A stretch of 64,000 nucleotides of DNA from Renibacterium salmoninarum ATCC 33209 (GTDB lineage: Bacteria; Actinomycetota; Actinomycetes; Actinomycetales; Micrococcaceae). Position numbers and translations under genes: made by a program. Below, piece by piece: positions 8,020-18,050 of the stretch. The notes beneath the pieces are model-generated. The model was not told the origin of the DNA, did no database searches, and saw only the letters and a program-made list of their open reading frames with translations. Each line of letters starts with the position of its first letter. The first letter of the stretch is position 1. The DNA is taken from NCBI RefSeq assembly GCF_000018885.1, contig NC_010168.1, positions 434,001 through 498,000 on the forward strand, given 5' to 3'.

Positions 8020-8847
8020 ATGGACAGCACTTCAAACTTCGTCAACGATAATCCCTCAATTCCTCATCTCGTAGCAGAAACCGTCGCAGCCGAAGCCGTC
8101 GCAGCAGCGCCCGAGCATCGGCCGGCCGTGAACATTCCGGCAAAGTCGAAGCGACGAGTGCTTTTGAAGCTCTCTGGTGAGGTGTTCGGCGGCGGCCAGG
8201 TTGGCCTCAATCCGGCCACCGTACGCGGAATCGCCGAACAAATCGCCGCCACCGTGGACACCGTTGAGGTTGCCGTTGTGGTTGGTGGTGGAAACTTTTT
8301 CCGCGGCGCAGAGCTCTCGCAATCTGGAATGGATCGTTCCCGTGCAGACTATATGGGCATGCTCGGCACCGTGATGAACTGCCTGGCGCTGCAGGACTTC
8401 TTAGAACAAGCCGGAGTTGAGACTCGCGTGCAGAGCGCTATCACCATGGGTCAGGTCGCCGAAGCGTACATTCCGCGCCGGGCAATCCGACACTTGGAAA
8501 AAGGCCGGGTGGTGATTTTCGGTGCCGGAGCCGGCCTGCCTTATTTCTCCACGGACACAGTTGCTGCCCAACGCGCCCTCGAAGTACACGCCGATATCGT
8601 TTTGATGGCCAAGAATGGCGTCGACGGCGTCTACACTGCCGATCCCAAGAAAGACCCCAGTGCAAAGAAGCTCGATCATTTGACGTATAACGAGGCTTTG
8701 CAACGCGACATTAGAGTTTTGGACCAGACCGCATTCAGCCTGTGCAAGGACAACAACTTGGAGATGCTGGTATTCGGGATGGAAGGCGAAGGCAATGTCA
8801 GCCGCGCCATCCGCGGAGAGAGCCTGGGAACCCTGGTAACGCCGTAG
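8020..8847 (+). CDS. pyrH: UMP kinase
   Basis: UMP kinase phosphorylates UMP to UDP in pyrimidine synthesis; it is a cytoplasmic hexamer of the amino-acid-kinase fold. The core starts near residue 46 with [14 protein letters not shown]. It continues with [31 protein letters not shown] and [17 protein letters not shown]. The protein is 275 residues because of an N-terminal extension of about 40 residues rich in Ala and Val; internal starts are possible, but ATG 8020 is the first in frame. It begins the pyrH-frr-cdsA-DivIVA gene string conserved in Actinobacteria. Confidence 0.97.
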   Translation: MDSTSNFVNDNPSIPHLVAETVAAEAVAAAPEHRPAVNIPAKSKRRVLLKLSGEVFGGGQVGLNPATVRGIAEQIAATVDTVEVAVVVGGGNFFRGAELSQSGMDRSRADYMGMLGTVMNCLALQDFLEQAGVETRVQSAITMGQVAEAYIPRRAIRHLEKGRVVIFGAGAGLPYFSTDTVAAQRALEVHADIVLMAKNGVDGVYTADPKKDPSAKKLDHLTYNEALQRDIRVLDQTAFSLCKDNNLEMLVFGMEGEGNVSRAIRGESLGTLVTP

Positions 8848-8897
8848 TATGAACTCTTGAGAATCCCTTTTGAAAAACTGCAGCACCAGGAGAGACC

Positions 8898-9455
8898 GTG
8901 ATCGAAGAAACTCTGCTCGAAGCCGAAGAGAAGATGGACAAGGCCGTAGAAGTGGCCAAGGAAGACTTCAGCGCCGTACGCACCGGCCGGGCCAACCCTG
9001 GATTATTCGCCAAGGTCATGGTTGATTACTACGGAGCTCCGACTCCGCTGCAGCAGCTCGCTTCGTTTGCGGTACCTGAAGCTCGCACACTGCTGATCAC
9101 GCCATTTGATCGCAGCGCCCTGGGCGATATTGAAAAGGCGCTGAGCAATTCCGAGGTTGGGGCGAACCCTTCCAACGATGGCAACGTGATTCGGGTTGTC
9201 ATGCCAGAACTGACCCAGGAGCGCCGTCGGGAATACGTCAAGATTGTGCGTGGCAAAAGCGAGGATGCCAAGATTTCGATCCGAAACATTCGCCGTAAGG
9301 CAAAAGAGTCGCTGGATAAGATCGTCAAAGACGGTGACGCCGGAGAAGATGAAGGCTCGCGGGCTGAAAAGGAACTCGACGGTCTAACCAAAACGCACAC
9401 CGAGAACATTGACGAGCTGCTCAAGCGCAAAGAAGCCGAACTGCTCGAGGTCTGA
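8898..9455 (+). CDS. frr: Ribosome recycling factor
   Basis: RRF, with EF-G, splits post-termination ribosomes. The 185-residue length is standard. Recognisable stretches are [15 protein letters not shown], the hinge-proximal [13 protein letters not shown], and the long C-terminal helices with [20 protein letters not shown] and VRN-type [19 protein letters not shown] ribosome-binding site precedes the GTG start. The last bases overlap the ATG of cdsA (TGATG), indicating coupling. Confidence 0.97.
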   Translation: MIEETLLEAEEKMDKAVEVAKEDFSAVRTGRANPGLFAKVMVDYYGAPTPLQQLASFAVPEARTLLITPFDRSALGDIEKALSNSEVGANPSNDGNVIRVVMPELTQERRREYVKIVRGKSEDAKISIRNIRRKAKESLDKIVKDGDAGEDEGSRAEKELDGLTKTHTENIDELLKRKEAELLEV

Positions 9456-10690
9456 TGAGCCAAACGCCGGGCGCTGACGACCGGCCCGCCGGGCCCGTCG
9501 AACCACGCACAGAAACAGCTTCGGCCTTTCGGCCTCTGCCTAGCCGCCGCACTTTGCGCGCAGCTGAGCGAGAAGCCGAAAAGAAGGTAGCAAAGGGTGC
9601 TGTGCATAAAGCTACGCAACGAAACCAGCAGTCGGCATCAATTGACGGCCGACGAGCGCCGATAACTTCGGCGATCCCGGCAGTTCCGGCGCAGGCCCAG
9701 ATGGTAGTAAAGCAGCCAGCTGCCAAAAAACCAGAAGTGGCTTCAATTCCCAAGCCGTCGGCCCCGGTAGCTGCGTCGGTGTTGCCGATGCCAGAGCAAA
9801 TTTCTGCGCCCGTGCCGAAAGCTTCTCGAGCGGGCCGGAATCTGCCGGCGGCGATTGGTGTTGGCCTTGGCCTGCTGATCGCCGTCTTAATCGGCTTACT
9901 TTTCTATCCGCCCGCATTCATCGTGATGGTGATCCTAGCTTCGGCTTTAGGTGTCGGGGAAGTCAGCCGTGGTCTGTTGCAACGCGGCGTCGAGGTTCCG
10001 TTAGTTCCGGTGATGGTCGCCGTCGTCGCAATGCCGATTTCGGCCTACTACGTTGGTGCTGAAGGCTTGCTGTTTGCGCTAGTTGCTTGTTGCCTGGCTT
10101 TGATGATCTGGCGTTCGCTCGATTCATCGACTGGCACCGGCCAAAGCATCTTCGCCGGCATCTTGATGATTGCTTGGATTCCGTTCCTGATTTCTTTTGT
10201 GCTGCTCGTTTTGAGTGAGCCGGAGGGCCCGGCAACCTTGCTGGCATTCCGTGGCGGATACCCCGGCGTCGGCGCGCTCAAGGTGGCTGTCACGCTACTG
10301 CTCGTGGTCTCCAACGACACCTTTGGTTACCTGTTGGGCGCGCTTTTCGGTAAGCACCCCATGGCGCCAAAGATCAGCCCCAAGAAGTCTTGGGAAGGTT
10401 TCGCGGGTTCATTAGCCGGCGCCATTTTGATCGGCGTGCTGGCCGCAATTTTCTTGTTACATGAGCAATGGTGGATCGGCATCGTGCTGGCGATCGGTTT
10501 AGTTGCTGCGGCCACCACCGGAGATTTGGCCGAGTCCATGGTCAAGCGTGAACTAGGGATGAAAGACATGTCCTCAATCCTGCCCGGACACGGTGGTTTG
10601 ATGGATCGTTTGGACTCGATACTCTTCGCAGCTCCGGCAGCATTTTTGCTGTACTCGCTGCTTGATTGGTTACAAGGCCTGGGAGTCTAA
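9455..10690 (+). CDS. cdsA: Phosphatidate cytidylyltransferase (CDP-diglyceride synthase)
   Basis: The enzyme makes CDP-diacylglycerol from phosphatidic acid and CTP in the cytoplasmic membrane, the entry to acidic phospholipids and phosphatidylinositol. The first 125 residues are hydrophilic and low-complexity (Ala/Pro/Arg). Eight or so membrane helices follow. The C-terminal signature KDMSSILPGHGGLMDRLDS (about residues 370-388) contains the catalytic metal-binding Asp residues. The long N-terminal extension is seen in other actinobacterial CdsA proteins. It overlaps frr by one base. Confidence 0.95.
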   Translation: MSQTPGADDRPAGPVEPRTETASAFRPLPSRRTLRAAEREAEKKVAKGAVHKATQRNQQSASIDGRRAPITSAIPAVPAQAQMVVKQPAAKKPEVASIPKPSAPVAASVLPMPEQISAPVPKASRAGRNLPAAIGVGLGLLIAVLIGLLFYPPAFIVMVILASALGVGEVSRGLLQRGVEVPLVPVMVAVVAMPISAYYVGAEGLLFALVACCLALMIWRSLDSSTGTGQSIFAGILMIAWIPFLISFVLLVLSEPEGPATLLAFRGGYPGVGALKVAVTLLLVVSNDTFGYLLGALFGKHPMAPKISPKKSWEGFAGSLAGAILIGVLAAIFLLHEQWWIGIVLAIGLVAAATTGDLAESMVKRELGMKDMSSILPGHGGLMDRLDSILFAAPAAFLLYSLLDWLQGLGV

Positions 10691-10691
10691 A

Positions 10692-11345
10692 ATGAATGAG
10701 CAAAAGGCAACCGTCGCACAGAGCAGGGCGGAACGAAGAAACGAACGGGGAACCACAGGCGTGACTGAGACAGCGCAGCACCGACCGCAAAGCGCTCCAT
10801 TCGCGCGCGTTGACCGCAAAGCTTATGGCTACAACGTCAAGCAAGTCGACCAATTTTTAGCCCGCGCAAGAGCAATTTATACCGCCCAGGATTCGGCGGA
10901 GAAGGCTTTGACGAGCAATGAAGTGCGAGAGATGACTTTCGACGCCGTTCGCGGTGGTTATGAGGCGCAAGCTGTTGACGCCGCCTTGGACCGGTTAGAA
11001 GACGTCTTTGCGCAGCGTGAGCGTGATGCCCTGATCTCCGGTAAAGGCGAAGACGCCTGGTTAGCACAAATTGGCAGGCTCTCCAGCGTGCTCCGCAATC
11101 GGCTACACCGCGCGCCGGGCGAACGATTCCGCCGGCCGCGGCGCAATGTTCGTAGCTACGATGTGGGTGACGTTGACGCTTTGTTTGCTGAGCTTTTGGA
11201 ATATTTTGAGCGCGATAAACCGCTTAGCGTCGACGTCGTCCGTCGGGCAGTTTTTGGTTCAGCGCAGGGTAAAGACGGCTATGAAGAGCAGCAAGTAGAC
11301 GTGTTCCTTGACCGCGTTGTTGAGCTGATGGCGGCCATCGATTAA
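10692..11345 (+). CDS. DivIVA-domain protein with three DivIVA-like repeats
   Basis: The protein of about 217 residues contains three copies of the short DivIVA N-terminal motif: FARVDRKAYGYNVKQVDQFL, then MTFDAVRGGYEAQAVDAALD, then VFGSAQGKDGYEEQQVDVFL. This tandem form is known from actinobacterial genes that follow cdsA. The motif in true DivIVA/Wag31 senses curved membranes, so a role at poles or septa is plausible but not shown. The start is ATG 10692, one base after the cdsA stop; a GTG at 10761 is an alternative. No coiled-coil tail is present. Confidence 0.78.
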   Translation: MNEQKATVAQSRAERRNERGTTGVTETAQHRPQSAPFARVDRKAYGYNVKQVDQFLARARAIYTAQDSAEKALTSNEVREMTFDAVRGGYEAQAVDAALDRLEDVFAQRERDALISGKGEDAWLAQIGRLSSVLRNRLHRAPGERFRRPRRNVRSYDVGDVDALFAELLEYFERDKPLSVDVVRRAVFGSAQGKDGYEEQQVDVFLDRVVELMAAID

Positions 11346-12818
11346 CTATGGTGCGTGAAGCGATTCTGGTGTGTGAAGTCTAGCCAGAATCGCCGAGGTC
11401 GAGGCGCTCAGTCGGTGCGCGCTCAATTTTGAGGCTATGACCATGGTCAAAAATGCGGCCGGAACCGTGACTATTGCTGGTTGACTGAGCAAATCAGTCA
11501 CCATGCCATTGCTCAGACCAGCCGCTGCAGCGATGGGTGCGCTCAAGTACGCTCCACCACAGAGCAGCGCCCCGACTGCCATTCCAGCTATTGCGCCGAC
11601 GTCGGTCAGCCCCCGCCACCAAATGCCCAACAAGCGCAATGGGCAAAGCGTTGAGGCGGTAAATGCGAAGACCGCACCGATGCTATCGGCTAGCGCGGTG
11701 GAGTCGCTGAGGAGCGCAATTGCTAGTGGTACTAGCGATCCGAGAAGTGCCGCTAGCCGGAATCCGCGTACGCTACCGCCGAACAATTCTTGTGAGACCA
11801 CTCCGGCTAGCGAAACTAGTAATCCGGACGAGCTGGATAAGAATGCGGCAAAAGCGCCTGCGATAATTAGTGCAGAAAGAAATTGCCCTGCAGGTCCGGG
11901 AATCAACTGTGCTGGCAACAACAAGACCGTGGCATCGGCTTTACCGGTGCTGGTCGGTTGCATGCGGCCAAGTACGCCCAAAATTGTTGGCAATAAGTAG
12001 AAGGCACCTAGTAGTGGCAGCACAATGAGGGTGGTCCGTCGCGCAGATCGACCGTCAGGGTTGGTATAGAAACGCACCAGGACGTGCGGCAGGCCCAAGG
12101 TGCCCAGCAGCAGGCCAATAATGAGTGAAATGGTGTGTAACGGCGTTGAGCCCACGCCGTCGTCTTGGCCCTGGTCAAAAGCCTGCGCGGCAAGCTGCGG
12201 GGTAGCCGGATCACCGGCGATGACGATGAGCAAAAATACTGCCGGCACGGCCAGCGCGGTAAATTTGAGCCAGAATTGAAACGCCTGAACAAACGTGATG
12301 GAACGCATGCCGCAAGTCATCACCACAATGCAGACGATGGCCACTATCAGCACCGGTCCGAGCCAAGCTGGCAGGCCGGCGGTCATCGAAACAGTTAGCG
12401 CGGCCCCCTGAAGTTGCGGCACCAGGTAGAGCCAGCAAACCAGAATGACGCAGTACGAGCTCACCCGGCGCACGATTTTGGATTCAAGCCGGAATTCAGC
12501 GAAACCTGGAATTGTTTACGCCCTGGAACGACGCAACGGTGCCGCAACGAATAACAACAACATCAAATAGCCTGCCGTGTAACCGATGGGGAACCACAGT
12601 GCATTAGCCCCGGACACCACTATGAGGCCCACCACGCCCAGGTAGCTAGCGGCGGAAAGGTACTCGCCGCCAATAGCTGAAGCATTCCACCAGGGCCGCA
12701 CAGTTCGTGAAGCCACGTAAAAGTCGCTGGTGGTTCGGGAGATTCGCAGGCCAAAGGCGCCAACCACCACGGTCGCTAAGGCCACTAAAGAGATCGTCAC
12801 CGTGCTGAGCAGATTCAT
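11346..12818 (-). pseudogene. Sodium:solute symporter (SSS, ActP-like) with an in-frame stop
   Basis: Read on the minus strand, 12818-12519 encodes the symporter N terminus (SDFYVASRTVRPWWNASAI, GGEYLSAASYLG). A TAA at 12518-12516 then falls inside the usual RRSGAYTIPDFAE region, which here reads RRSRA-stop-TIPGFAEFRLES. The same frame continues to 11346 with the remaining helices, so one nonsense mutation (probably Tyr codon to TAA) disables a gene of about 490 codons. The family imports acetate, propionate or pyruvate with sodium. It overlaps the DUF485-like gene by four bases, as such pairs usually do. An intact paralogue lies at 15775-17334. Confidence 0.88.
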
Positions 12819-13210
12819 TGATGGGATACCAGATCTCGAAATGAGTCTTCATTTCGATCTGCGCTGCGTGCGTACAGCCAGGCTGACAGGCAAATCACCG
12901 GGTAGATACCCGCCCCTAAAACGATCCAAGGCAACGGAACACCCCATAAAGTGATCGAGTTGAGCGCTGGGTAGCTTGCTAACAGGATCGGGATCGCGCA
13001 GAGCAAAAGCAAGAAACCACAGCCGACGACGACGGCTAGCCGAAGTTGGCTGCGAATCAGCGAGTCAACTAGCGCCCGACCTACACCCGATTGTTCTTCT
13101 AGTTCCCGGGCGACCGGAAAATCGCCAATTGTTGTGGTGTGGCTACGTCGCGCGGTAACACGGGTCCGGCCAGCAGCCGGTGGTGGCAGCTCAGAGTTCA
13201 TTGGATTCAT
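12815..13210 (-). CDS. DUF485-like small membrane protein, partner of the broken symporter
   Basis: The 131-residue protein has a hydrophilic Pro/Arg-rich start and two membrane helices (about residues 57-80 and 92-114), then the tail ARSADRNEDSFRDLV. Two-helix proteins of this size precede SSS-type organic-acid symporters and are thought to be accessory subunits. It overlaps the response regulator gene upstream and the symporter downstream by four bases each (ATGA), so the four genes form one operon. With its symporter broken, it may have no partner unless it works with the plus-strand paralogue. Confidence 0.65.
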   Translation of the reverse strand: MNPMNSELPPPAAGRTRVTARRSHTTTIGDFPVARELEEQSGVGRALVDSLIRSQLRLAVVVGCGFLLLLCAIPILLASYPALNSITLWGVPLPWIVLGAGIYPVICLSAWLYARSADRNEDSFRDLVSHQ

Positions 13211-14007
13211 CCGCGTGACCTGGGCCGGCTTTCAGCCATTTTGCCGCGTAAACCCGGCAGATGCCGACGGCTGACTGGCAAACTAGCATCGCCAATGCGC
13301 ACCGAAGCGCTGCCCCGGCTCATTTGAAGCTGCGATACATGTGGCATCGAAATCAAGTAGGACCGATGGATGCGAAGAAAGCCAGCGCTTTGCCATTGCT
13401 CTTCGAGCTCGCTGAGCGGAACTCGAATCAAAAAACTCGCGTCGGCGGTGTGTAGCCGTGCATAGTCACCTTGTGCCTGCACATAACGGATTTCAGATTT
13501 TCGAATCAATTTGGTGATGCCACCTTGGTCAACCGTGATCAGATCGTCGGTCTGCGCCATTTGCTCGGGGAACTGCAATTGCTCGGTAATTCTGCGCACC
13601 GATTCGGCTAGGGGCTCGGTCCGAACCGGCTTGAGTAGATAATCCACTGCGGCCAGCTCGAATGCCTCCACGGCTCGATCCTCGTCTGCCGTGACAAAAA
13701 CGATCGCCGGTTGCTCAGCGCGGGAGAACTTATTGATCACCTTCGCCAAATCCAGCCCGCTCAGTCCGGGCATGTGAATGTCTAAAAATAGCGCGTCTAT
13801 TTGATGCGCATCGAGCAGCTGGAGGACTTCAGTGCCGCTGATACTTGAATAGATTGCGCCAATTCGGTCATCTTGGCCGAGTAAATAGGCCAACTCACGC
13901 ACTGCCGGTTGTTCGTCGTCGGCAACAATTACCGCAAGCTTTCCGGCGCGCTCGCCGCGCTCTGGGGCAGTGAGAGAATCGTCGACGCTGACCATGGACC
14001 TCAGCAT
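13207..14007 (-). CDS. LytTR-type DNA-binding response regulator
   Basis: Residues about 24-140 form a CheY-like receiver: acidic pair in VIVADDE, phospho-acceptor Asp in LFLDIHMPGLSG, and the Lys of YLLKPVR. Residues about 160-255 form a LytTR beta-sheet DNA-binding domain with EIRYVQAQGDYARLHT and FLRIHRSYLISMPHV. Starts at 14007 or 13995 are possible; neither has a good ribosome-binding site, which fits translational coupling to the kinase gene that ends at 14001. It probably controls the neighbouring symporter genes in response to an external carboxylate, by analogy with BtsSR/YpdAB-type systems. Confidence 0.88.
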   Translation of the reverse strand: MLRSMVSVDDSLTAPERGERAGKLAVIVADDEQPAVRELAYLLGQDDRIGAIYSSISGTEVLQLLDAHQIDALFLDIHMPGLSGLDLAKVINKFSRAEQPAIVFVTADEDRAVEAFELAAVDYLLKPVRTEPLAESVRRITEQLQFPEQMAQTDDLITVDQGGITKLIRKSEIRYVQAQGDYARLHTADASFLIRVPLSELEEQWQSAGFLRIHRSYLISMPHVSQLQMSRGSASVRIGDASLPVSRRHLPGLRGKMAESRPRSRG

Positions 14008-15191
14008 AGCGTTCGCTCTGCCCGGTGTTCTGGTTGAAACTTGGGCACACGCAGGGTCATCAGAGTTCCAGCCCCTGGGCCGGTATCCACTACGAGTCCG
14101 TGATCGTCGCCATACACTTGGCGCAATCGGGCGTCGACATTACGCAGTCCTATGTGGTCGCCGTCGTCGTGACCGGCTAGCACCTCAGCTAGCAGAGCTG
14201 GATCCATGCCTACGCCGTCGTATTCGATGGTGATCTGGGCATAAGCTCCGGCATCTTGGGCGGTGAGCTTGATATGCCCGACGCCGCTTTTCGCTTCGAT
14301 GCCGTGCCGCACGGCATTTTCAACTAGAGGTTGCAGACTCAAAAACGGGATCACCGTGCTAAGCACCTCGGGACCGATTTGCAGACTGACTTGCAGCCGT
14401 TCACCAAACCTGGCCCGTTCCAATAACAAGTAGCGATCAATGGATTTCAGCTCCTCAGACACGGTGGTGAAATCGGCATGGCGGCGGAACGAGTAGCGAG
14501 TGAAATCTGCGAACTCAATGAGCAGCTCGCGGGCACGCTTCGGATCGGTGATCACATAGGAGGCGATCGCGTTCAGCGAGTTGTAAATAACATGCGGACT
14601 GATTTGGGCGCGCAGGGCGCGAACTTCAGCCTCGACTAGTTGCGTGCGTGAAGCAGCAAGTTCCGCAAGCTGAATCTGAGCAGCAACCCAATCTGCCACT
14701 TCGTCACTAGCTCGCACCAGACCGGCGGAGGCGCCCGAATTGACGGAACGCCCGGCCATACTGAGCGCAGTCAGCGAGCCCACAACGCGCTCAGCTACCC
14801 GGATCGGCACGACGACGGCAGCCACTAGTCCGGCGCTCTCCAAAGCACCTGTGCCGGCAAGTCGATAAACCTGCCGGCGTCCCGAAGCTAAGGTCTTGCG
14901 ATTCAGCTCACGAATCGGATCTCGCGCACCACCGGAGATCTCAGGCCCGGCCCAGGCGAGCATCCGTTCTGAGTCACTCAGCGCTAGCGCATCACAACCG
15001 AGAAGTGCATGCAGATATTTGATCGATTTGCTTGCGCCTAAAGGCTGCAGCCCAGATCGCAAATGGCTGCCGGCCAAAGCGGCCAAGTGCAAGGTATTGT
15101 AGCTGGCGTGTTCGGCTTCAGTGCCAAGTTCCCGATGCGAACGGGAAAGCCGGAAGCCTAGATAGCCGATCAAGACGATAATGCAGCACAA
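14001..15191 (-). CDS. LytS-type sensor histidine kinase, 5' end uncertain
   Basis: The protein has one N-terminal membrane helix, a GAF-like region (about residues 45-165), and a HisKA_5TM/LytS-type core. The core shows ISPHVIYNSLNAI with the phospho-accepting His, LVENAVRHGI as N box, and IEYDGVGMDP plus HIGLRNVDARL as G boxes. The only in-frame start is a weak TTG at 15191. An ATG at 15234 in another frame encodes MPDSPLILLVILIGFVL, which would complete the missing helix. A one-base frameshift near 15190 is therefore likely, and the kinase may be impaired. It is co-directional and overlapping with the response regulator. Confidence 0.8.
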   Translation of the reverse strand: MCCIIVLIGYLGFRLSRSHRELGTEAEHASYNTLHLAALAGSHLRSGLQPLGASKSIKYLHALLGCDALALSDSERMLAWAGPEISGGARDPIRELNRKTLASGRRQVYRLAGTGALESAGLVAAVVVPIRVAERVVGSLTALSMAGRSVNSGASAGLVRASDEVADWVAAQIQLAELAASRTQLVEAEVRALRAQISPHVIYNSLNAIASYVITDPKRARELLIEFADFTRYSFRRHADFTTVSEELKSIDRYLLLERARFGERLQVSLQIGPEVLSTVIPFLSLQPLVENAVRHGIEAKSGVGHIKLTAQDAGAYAQITIEYDGVGMDPALLAEVLAGHDDGDHIGLRNVDARLRQVYGDDHGLVVDTGPGAGTLMTLRVPKFQPEHRAERTLC

Positions 15192-15418
15192 AGCCGATCA
15201 GGATGACAAGCAGAATCAGCGGCGAGTCCGGCATGCAGCCAAGCGTAGCGCCTAAAAGTGCCGGACTGTTTCACTTCTCGACGCCGAATGCTGCCATTGG
15301 GCGCAAGGATTCGACCGTTCGTCGCGGCGCGTGAAGTTGGCCGGCTCTGATGCTGCGCAGGCTCACAACTTTGCGGAAAAGTGAAGTGCCTCACACTTTT
15401 ATTGTCAAAGGAGACATG

Positions 15419-15778
15419 ATGGATCAACCAACTCCTCCGGCGGACCCAGTGTCCGTGCCGTCAGCCGATTTAGTCGGCATCCAACGGGATGAGCGGTTTC
15501 AAAAGTTGCGCCGCAAACATCGAAACTTTGTCTTTCCGATGGCAATTGCTTTTTTGCTCTGGTATTTTCTTTACGTCTTATTGGCCGACTATGCGCACGA
15601 TTTCATGTCGATCAAGGTGTGGGGCTCAATCAACATTGGCTTGATATTTGGCCTTTTGCAGTTCGTGACGACCTTCGGAATCACCACTTGGTACGTGATG
15701 TATTCCAATCGCAAACTCGATCCGGTGGCAACCGAGATCCGTGAGGAAATCGAATCCGGTAAAGGGGATATTTCATGA
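15419..15778 (+). CDS. DUF485 family small membrane protein
   Basis: The 119-residue protein has the DUF485 pattern: FQKLRRKHRNFVFPMAIAFL, two membrane helices (about residues 45-65 and 78-100), then TWYVMYSNRKLDPVATEIRE. The ATG at 15419 lies five bases after AAAGGAG (15407-15413); ATG 15416 is too close to it. DUF485 genes nearly always precede ActP-type symporters, and here the stop overlaps the symporter start (ATGA). It is divergent from the sensor kinase operon. Confidence 0.88.
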   Translation: MDQPTPPADPVSVPSADLVGIQRDERFQKLRRKHRNFVFPMAIAFLLWYFLYVLLADYAHDFMSIKVWGSINIGLIFGLLQFVTTFGITTWYVMYSNRKLDPVATEIREEIESGKGDIS

Positions 15779-17334
15779 TTGCGTCAATGCAAAACACTTC
15801 ATGGATCAATATCTTGATCTTCGCCTTGTTTGTGGCTATCACCTTGGTGATCGTCTTCCGGGCTAGCCGGAACAATAAAACGGCTGCAGATTACTATGCG
15901 GCTGGCCGTTCATTCACAGGTTCACAAAACGGCACCGCGATTGCGGGCGATTATCTTTCCGCGGCCTCGTTCTTAGGCATCACCGGCGCCATCGCGGTCA
16001 ACGGCTACGACGGCTTCCTGTACTCGATCGGCTTTCTTGTCGCCTGGCTCGTAGCCTTGCTCTTGGTGGCCGAGCTTTTGCGCAACACCGGAAAATTCAC
16101 CATGGCTGATGTGCTTTCCTTCCGTTTGAAGCAGCGTCCCGTTCGAATCGCTGCGGCAATTTCCACACTGGCAGTATGTTTTTTCTACCTGCTAGCTCAG
16201 ATGAACGGTGCCGGTGCGCTGGTGTCGCTTTTGCTTGGCATCGGGGACAAAACTGGCCAGGCCGTGGTCATTACCGTGGTTGGTGCGTTAATGATTTTCT
16301 ACGTTCTGATCGGCGGTATGAAAGGCACCACTTGGGTACAAATTATCAAGGCGGCGCTGCTTATTGCGGGCGCAGCGGTCATGACGGTATGGGTGCTATC
16401 GCTGCACGGCTTCAACCTCTCCGGGCTGATGGACGCTGCATTAGCTAAGGCCGGAGCTGGCGGAGAAGCACTTTTGAGCCCTGGTAAACAGTACGGTGCA
16501 ACCGCTACCAGTAAGCTCGATTTCGTTTCGCTGGGCTTGGCACTAGTTCTCGGCACCGCGGCGTTACCGCACGTCTTGATGCGCTTTTACACCGTGCCTA
16601 CCGCGAAAGAAGCCAGGAAATCAGTGGTTTGGTCAATCTGGCTGATCGGTATCTTCTACTTATTCACTTTGGTGCTCGGTTATGGCGCAGCCGCCCTCAT
16701 CGGCCCGACAGAAATCGCGGCGGCGCCGGGTGGCGTCAACTCGGCCGCACCTTTGCTCGCATTCGCGCTCGGTGGGCCGGTGCTGCTCGGTTTCATTGCC
16801 GCCGTCGCCTTCGCTACGATCCTGGCGGTCGTCGCCGGGCTCACCATTACCGCAGCGGCTTCGTTTTCCCACGACATCTATTCTTCGGTGATCAAGAAGG
16901 GCAAACCGGCTCCGGGTAGTGAAGTGAAGGTGGCCCGGATCACCGTGGTGGTTATTGGCATCGTCGCGATCATTGGCGGCATCGGTACTAACGGTCAGAA
17001 CGTGGCCTTCCTGGTGGCGCCTGCTTTTGCGGTAGCGGCAAGTGCCAACCTGCCCACGATATTGTTTTCGCTTTTCTGGAAGCGTTTCACTACCCAAGGA
17101 GCCGTCTGGAGTATCTACGGTGGCTTGATTTCAGCGATCTTGTTGATTGTTTTCTCGCCGGTTGTTTCTGGAAATGCCAAAGCGATGTTCCCCGGTGGAA
17201 ACTTTGCCTGGTTCCCGCTGTCCAATCCCGGCATCATCTCGATTCCATTGGCGTTCTTGCTGGGCTGGCTGGGCACCGTGTTGGACAAGAAAAAAGAAGA
17301 TCCAGCTAAGCAAGCTGAGATGGAAGTTCGTTGA
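15775..17334 (+). CDS. Cation/organic-acid symporter of the SSS family, ActP-like
   Basis: The 519-residue protein has about 13 predicted membrane helices and the SSS signature elements AADYYAAGRSFTGSQNGTAI, GDYLSAASFLGITG and ALPHVLMRFYTV. Acetate permeases (ActP) and the MctC-type pyruvate/acetate/propionate carriers of corynebacteria share this layout, so sodium- or proton-coupled uptake of short-chain carboxylates is the best guess. It is coupled to the DUF485 gene. It is the intact paralogue of the minus-strand symporter at 11346-12818 and may be the real target of the adjacent LytS/LytTR pair. Confidence 0.88.
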   Translation: MIASMQNTSWINILIFALFVAITLVIVFRASRNNKTAADYYAAGRSFTGSQNGTAIAGDYLSAASFLGITGAIAVNGYDGFLYSIGFLVAWLVALLLVAELLRNTGKFTMADVLSFRLKQRPVRIAAAISTLAVCFFYLLAQMNGAGALVSLLLGIGDKTGQAVVITVVGALMIFYVLIGGMKGTTWVQIIKAALLIAGAAVMTVWVLSLHGFNLSGLMDAALAKAGAGGEALLSPGKQYGATATSKLDFVSLGLALVLGTAALPHVLMRFYTVPTAKEARKSVVWSIWLIGIFYLFTLVLGYGAAALIGPTEIAAAPGGVNSAAPLLAFALGGPVLLGFIAAVAFATILAVVAGLTITAAASFSHDIYSSVIKKGKPAPGSEVKVARITVVVIGIVAIIGGIGTNGQNVAFLVAPAFAVAASANLPTILFSLFWKRFTTQGAVWSIYGGLISAILLIVFSPVVSGNAKAMFPGGNFAWFPLSNPGIISIPLAFLLGWLGTVLDKKKEDPAKQAEMEVR

Positions 17335-17383
17335 CTTACGGGAGTCGGCGCAGAGAAGGCAACTGATCACTGATGAATTCTTG

Positions 17384-18037
17384 TCAGTGATGGTGCCCGG
17401 AGCTGAAGCCAGGTAGGTCCATGTTCATTTGGTCGTGCGGGATGGAAAATTGCCCGGCGGTGCCAGCGGCCAAACCGGCCGTTGCAATGGCGGAAACCAC
17501 TAACGCCGAGATAAACATGGAGAGCAGCAACCGGCCCGCAGGCGGTGTCCCTAGATTGTTCGGGGCATCGCTGCGCGGCGTTCCGCGCGAATCAACGTTG
17601 CCCTGGGAACTCTTCTCTTGCAGACCTTTTCGAGAAAGTCAGCCTAACGAACCCAGAATTACTAGTTCCAAAACAAAGGTCGCAAGCAGGGTTCCGTCAA
17701 TGTGTCGTTGCAAAAATTGTGCAAGCAGAGCAACGATATTTAGCACGGTGATTCCGGCAAGAATTCGTACTGCAAGTAGCGGTCGAATTGGCCTTTGGGC
17801 TCGAAATGAGCCAATCGCCCACACGGTCAAGGCAATCGCCCACACCGCTACCACGGCCGCTGCGGGCCAGGCGAGAGCGGCGGGCCACGCAGCGGTGGCT
17901 GAGGCGATGCCTTGAACTGTGGTTTGAGCCAGCACATTTGAGGCAAGCCCAAAAGTGCATATGGCCGCGCCGAGGCCAGCGAAGGCGGTCAACAGACGGA
18001 CCGCCGTCGGCATCAACGGCGCGGCCACGTTGCTCAT
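17384..18037 (-). pseudogene. Multi-helix membrane protein, probably split by an in-frame TGA
   Basis: From ATG 18037 the frame encodes MSNVAAPLMPTAVRLLTAF and several hydrophobic helices, ending at TGA 17641-17639 after LELVILGSLG. The same frame continues with LSRKGLQEKSSQG, a further membrane helix (MFISALVVSAIATAGLAAG) and a Met/His-rich tail MNMDLPGFSSGHHH to TGA 17384. No good start codon lies just after the first stop, so I read this as one 218-codon gene with a Trp-to-TGA change. The alternative is two genes. The family is unknown to me. It starts 14 bp after the end of the DUF4383 gene. Confidence 0.55.
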
Positions 18038-18050
18038 GAGGATACCGCGC

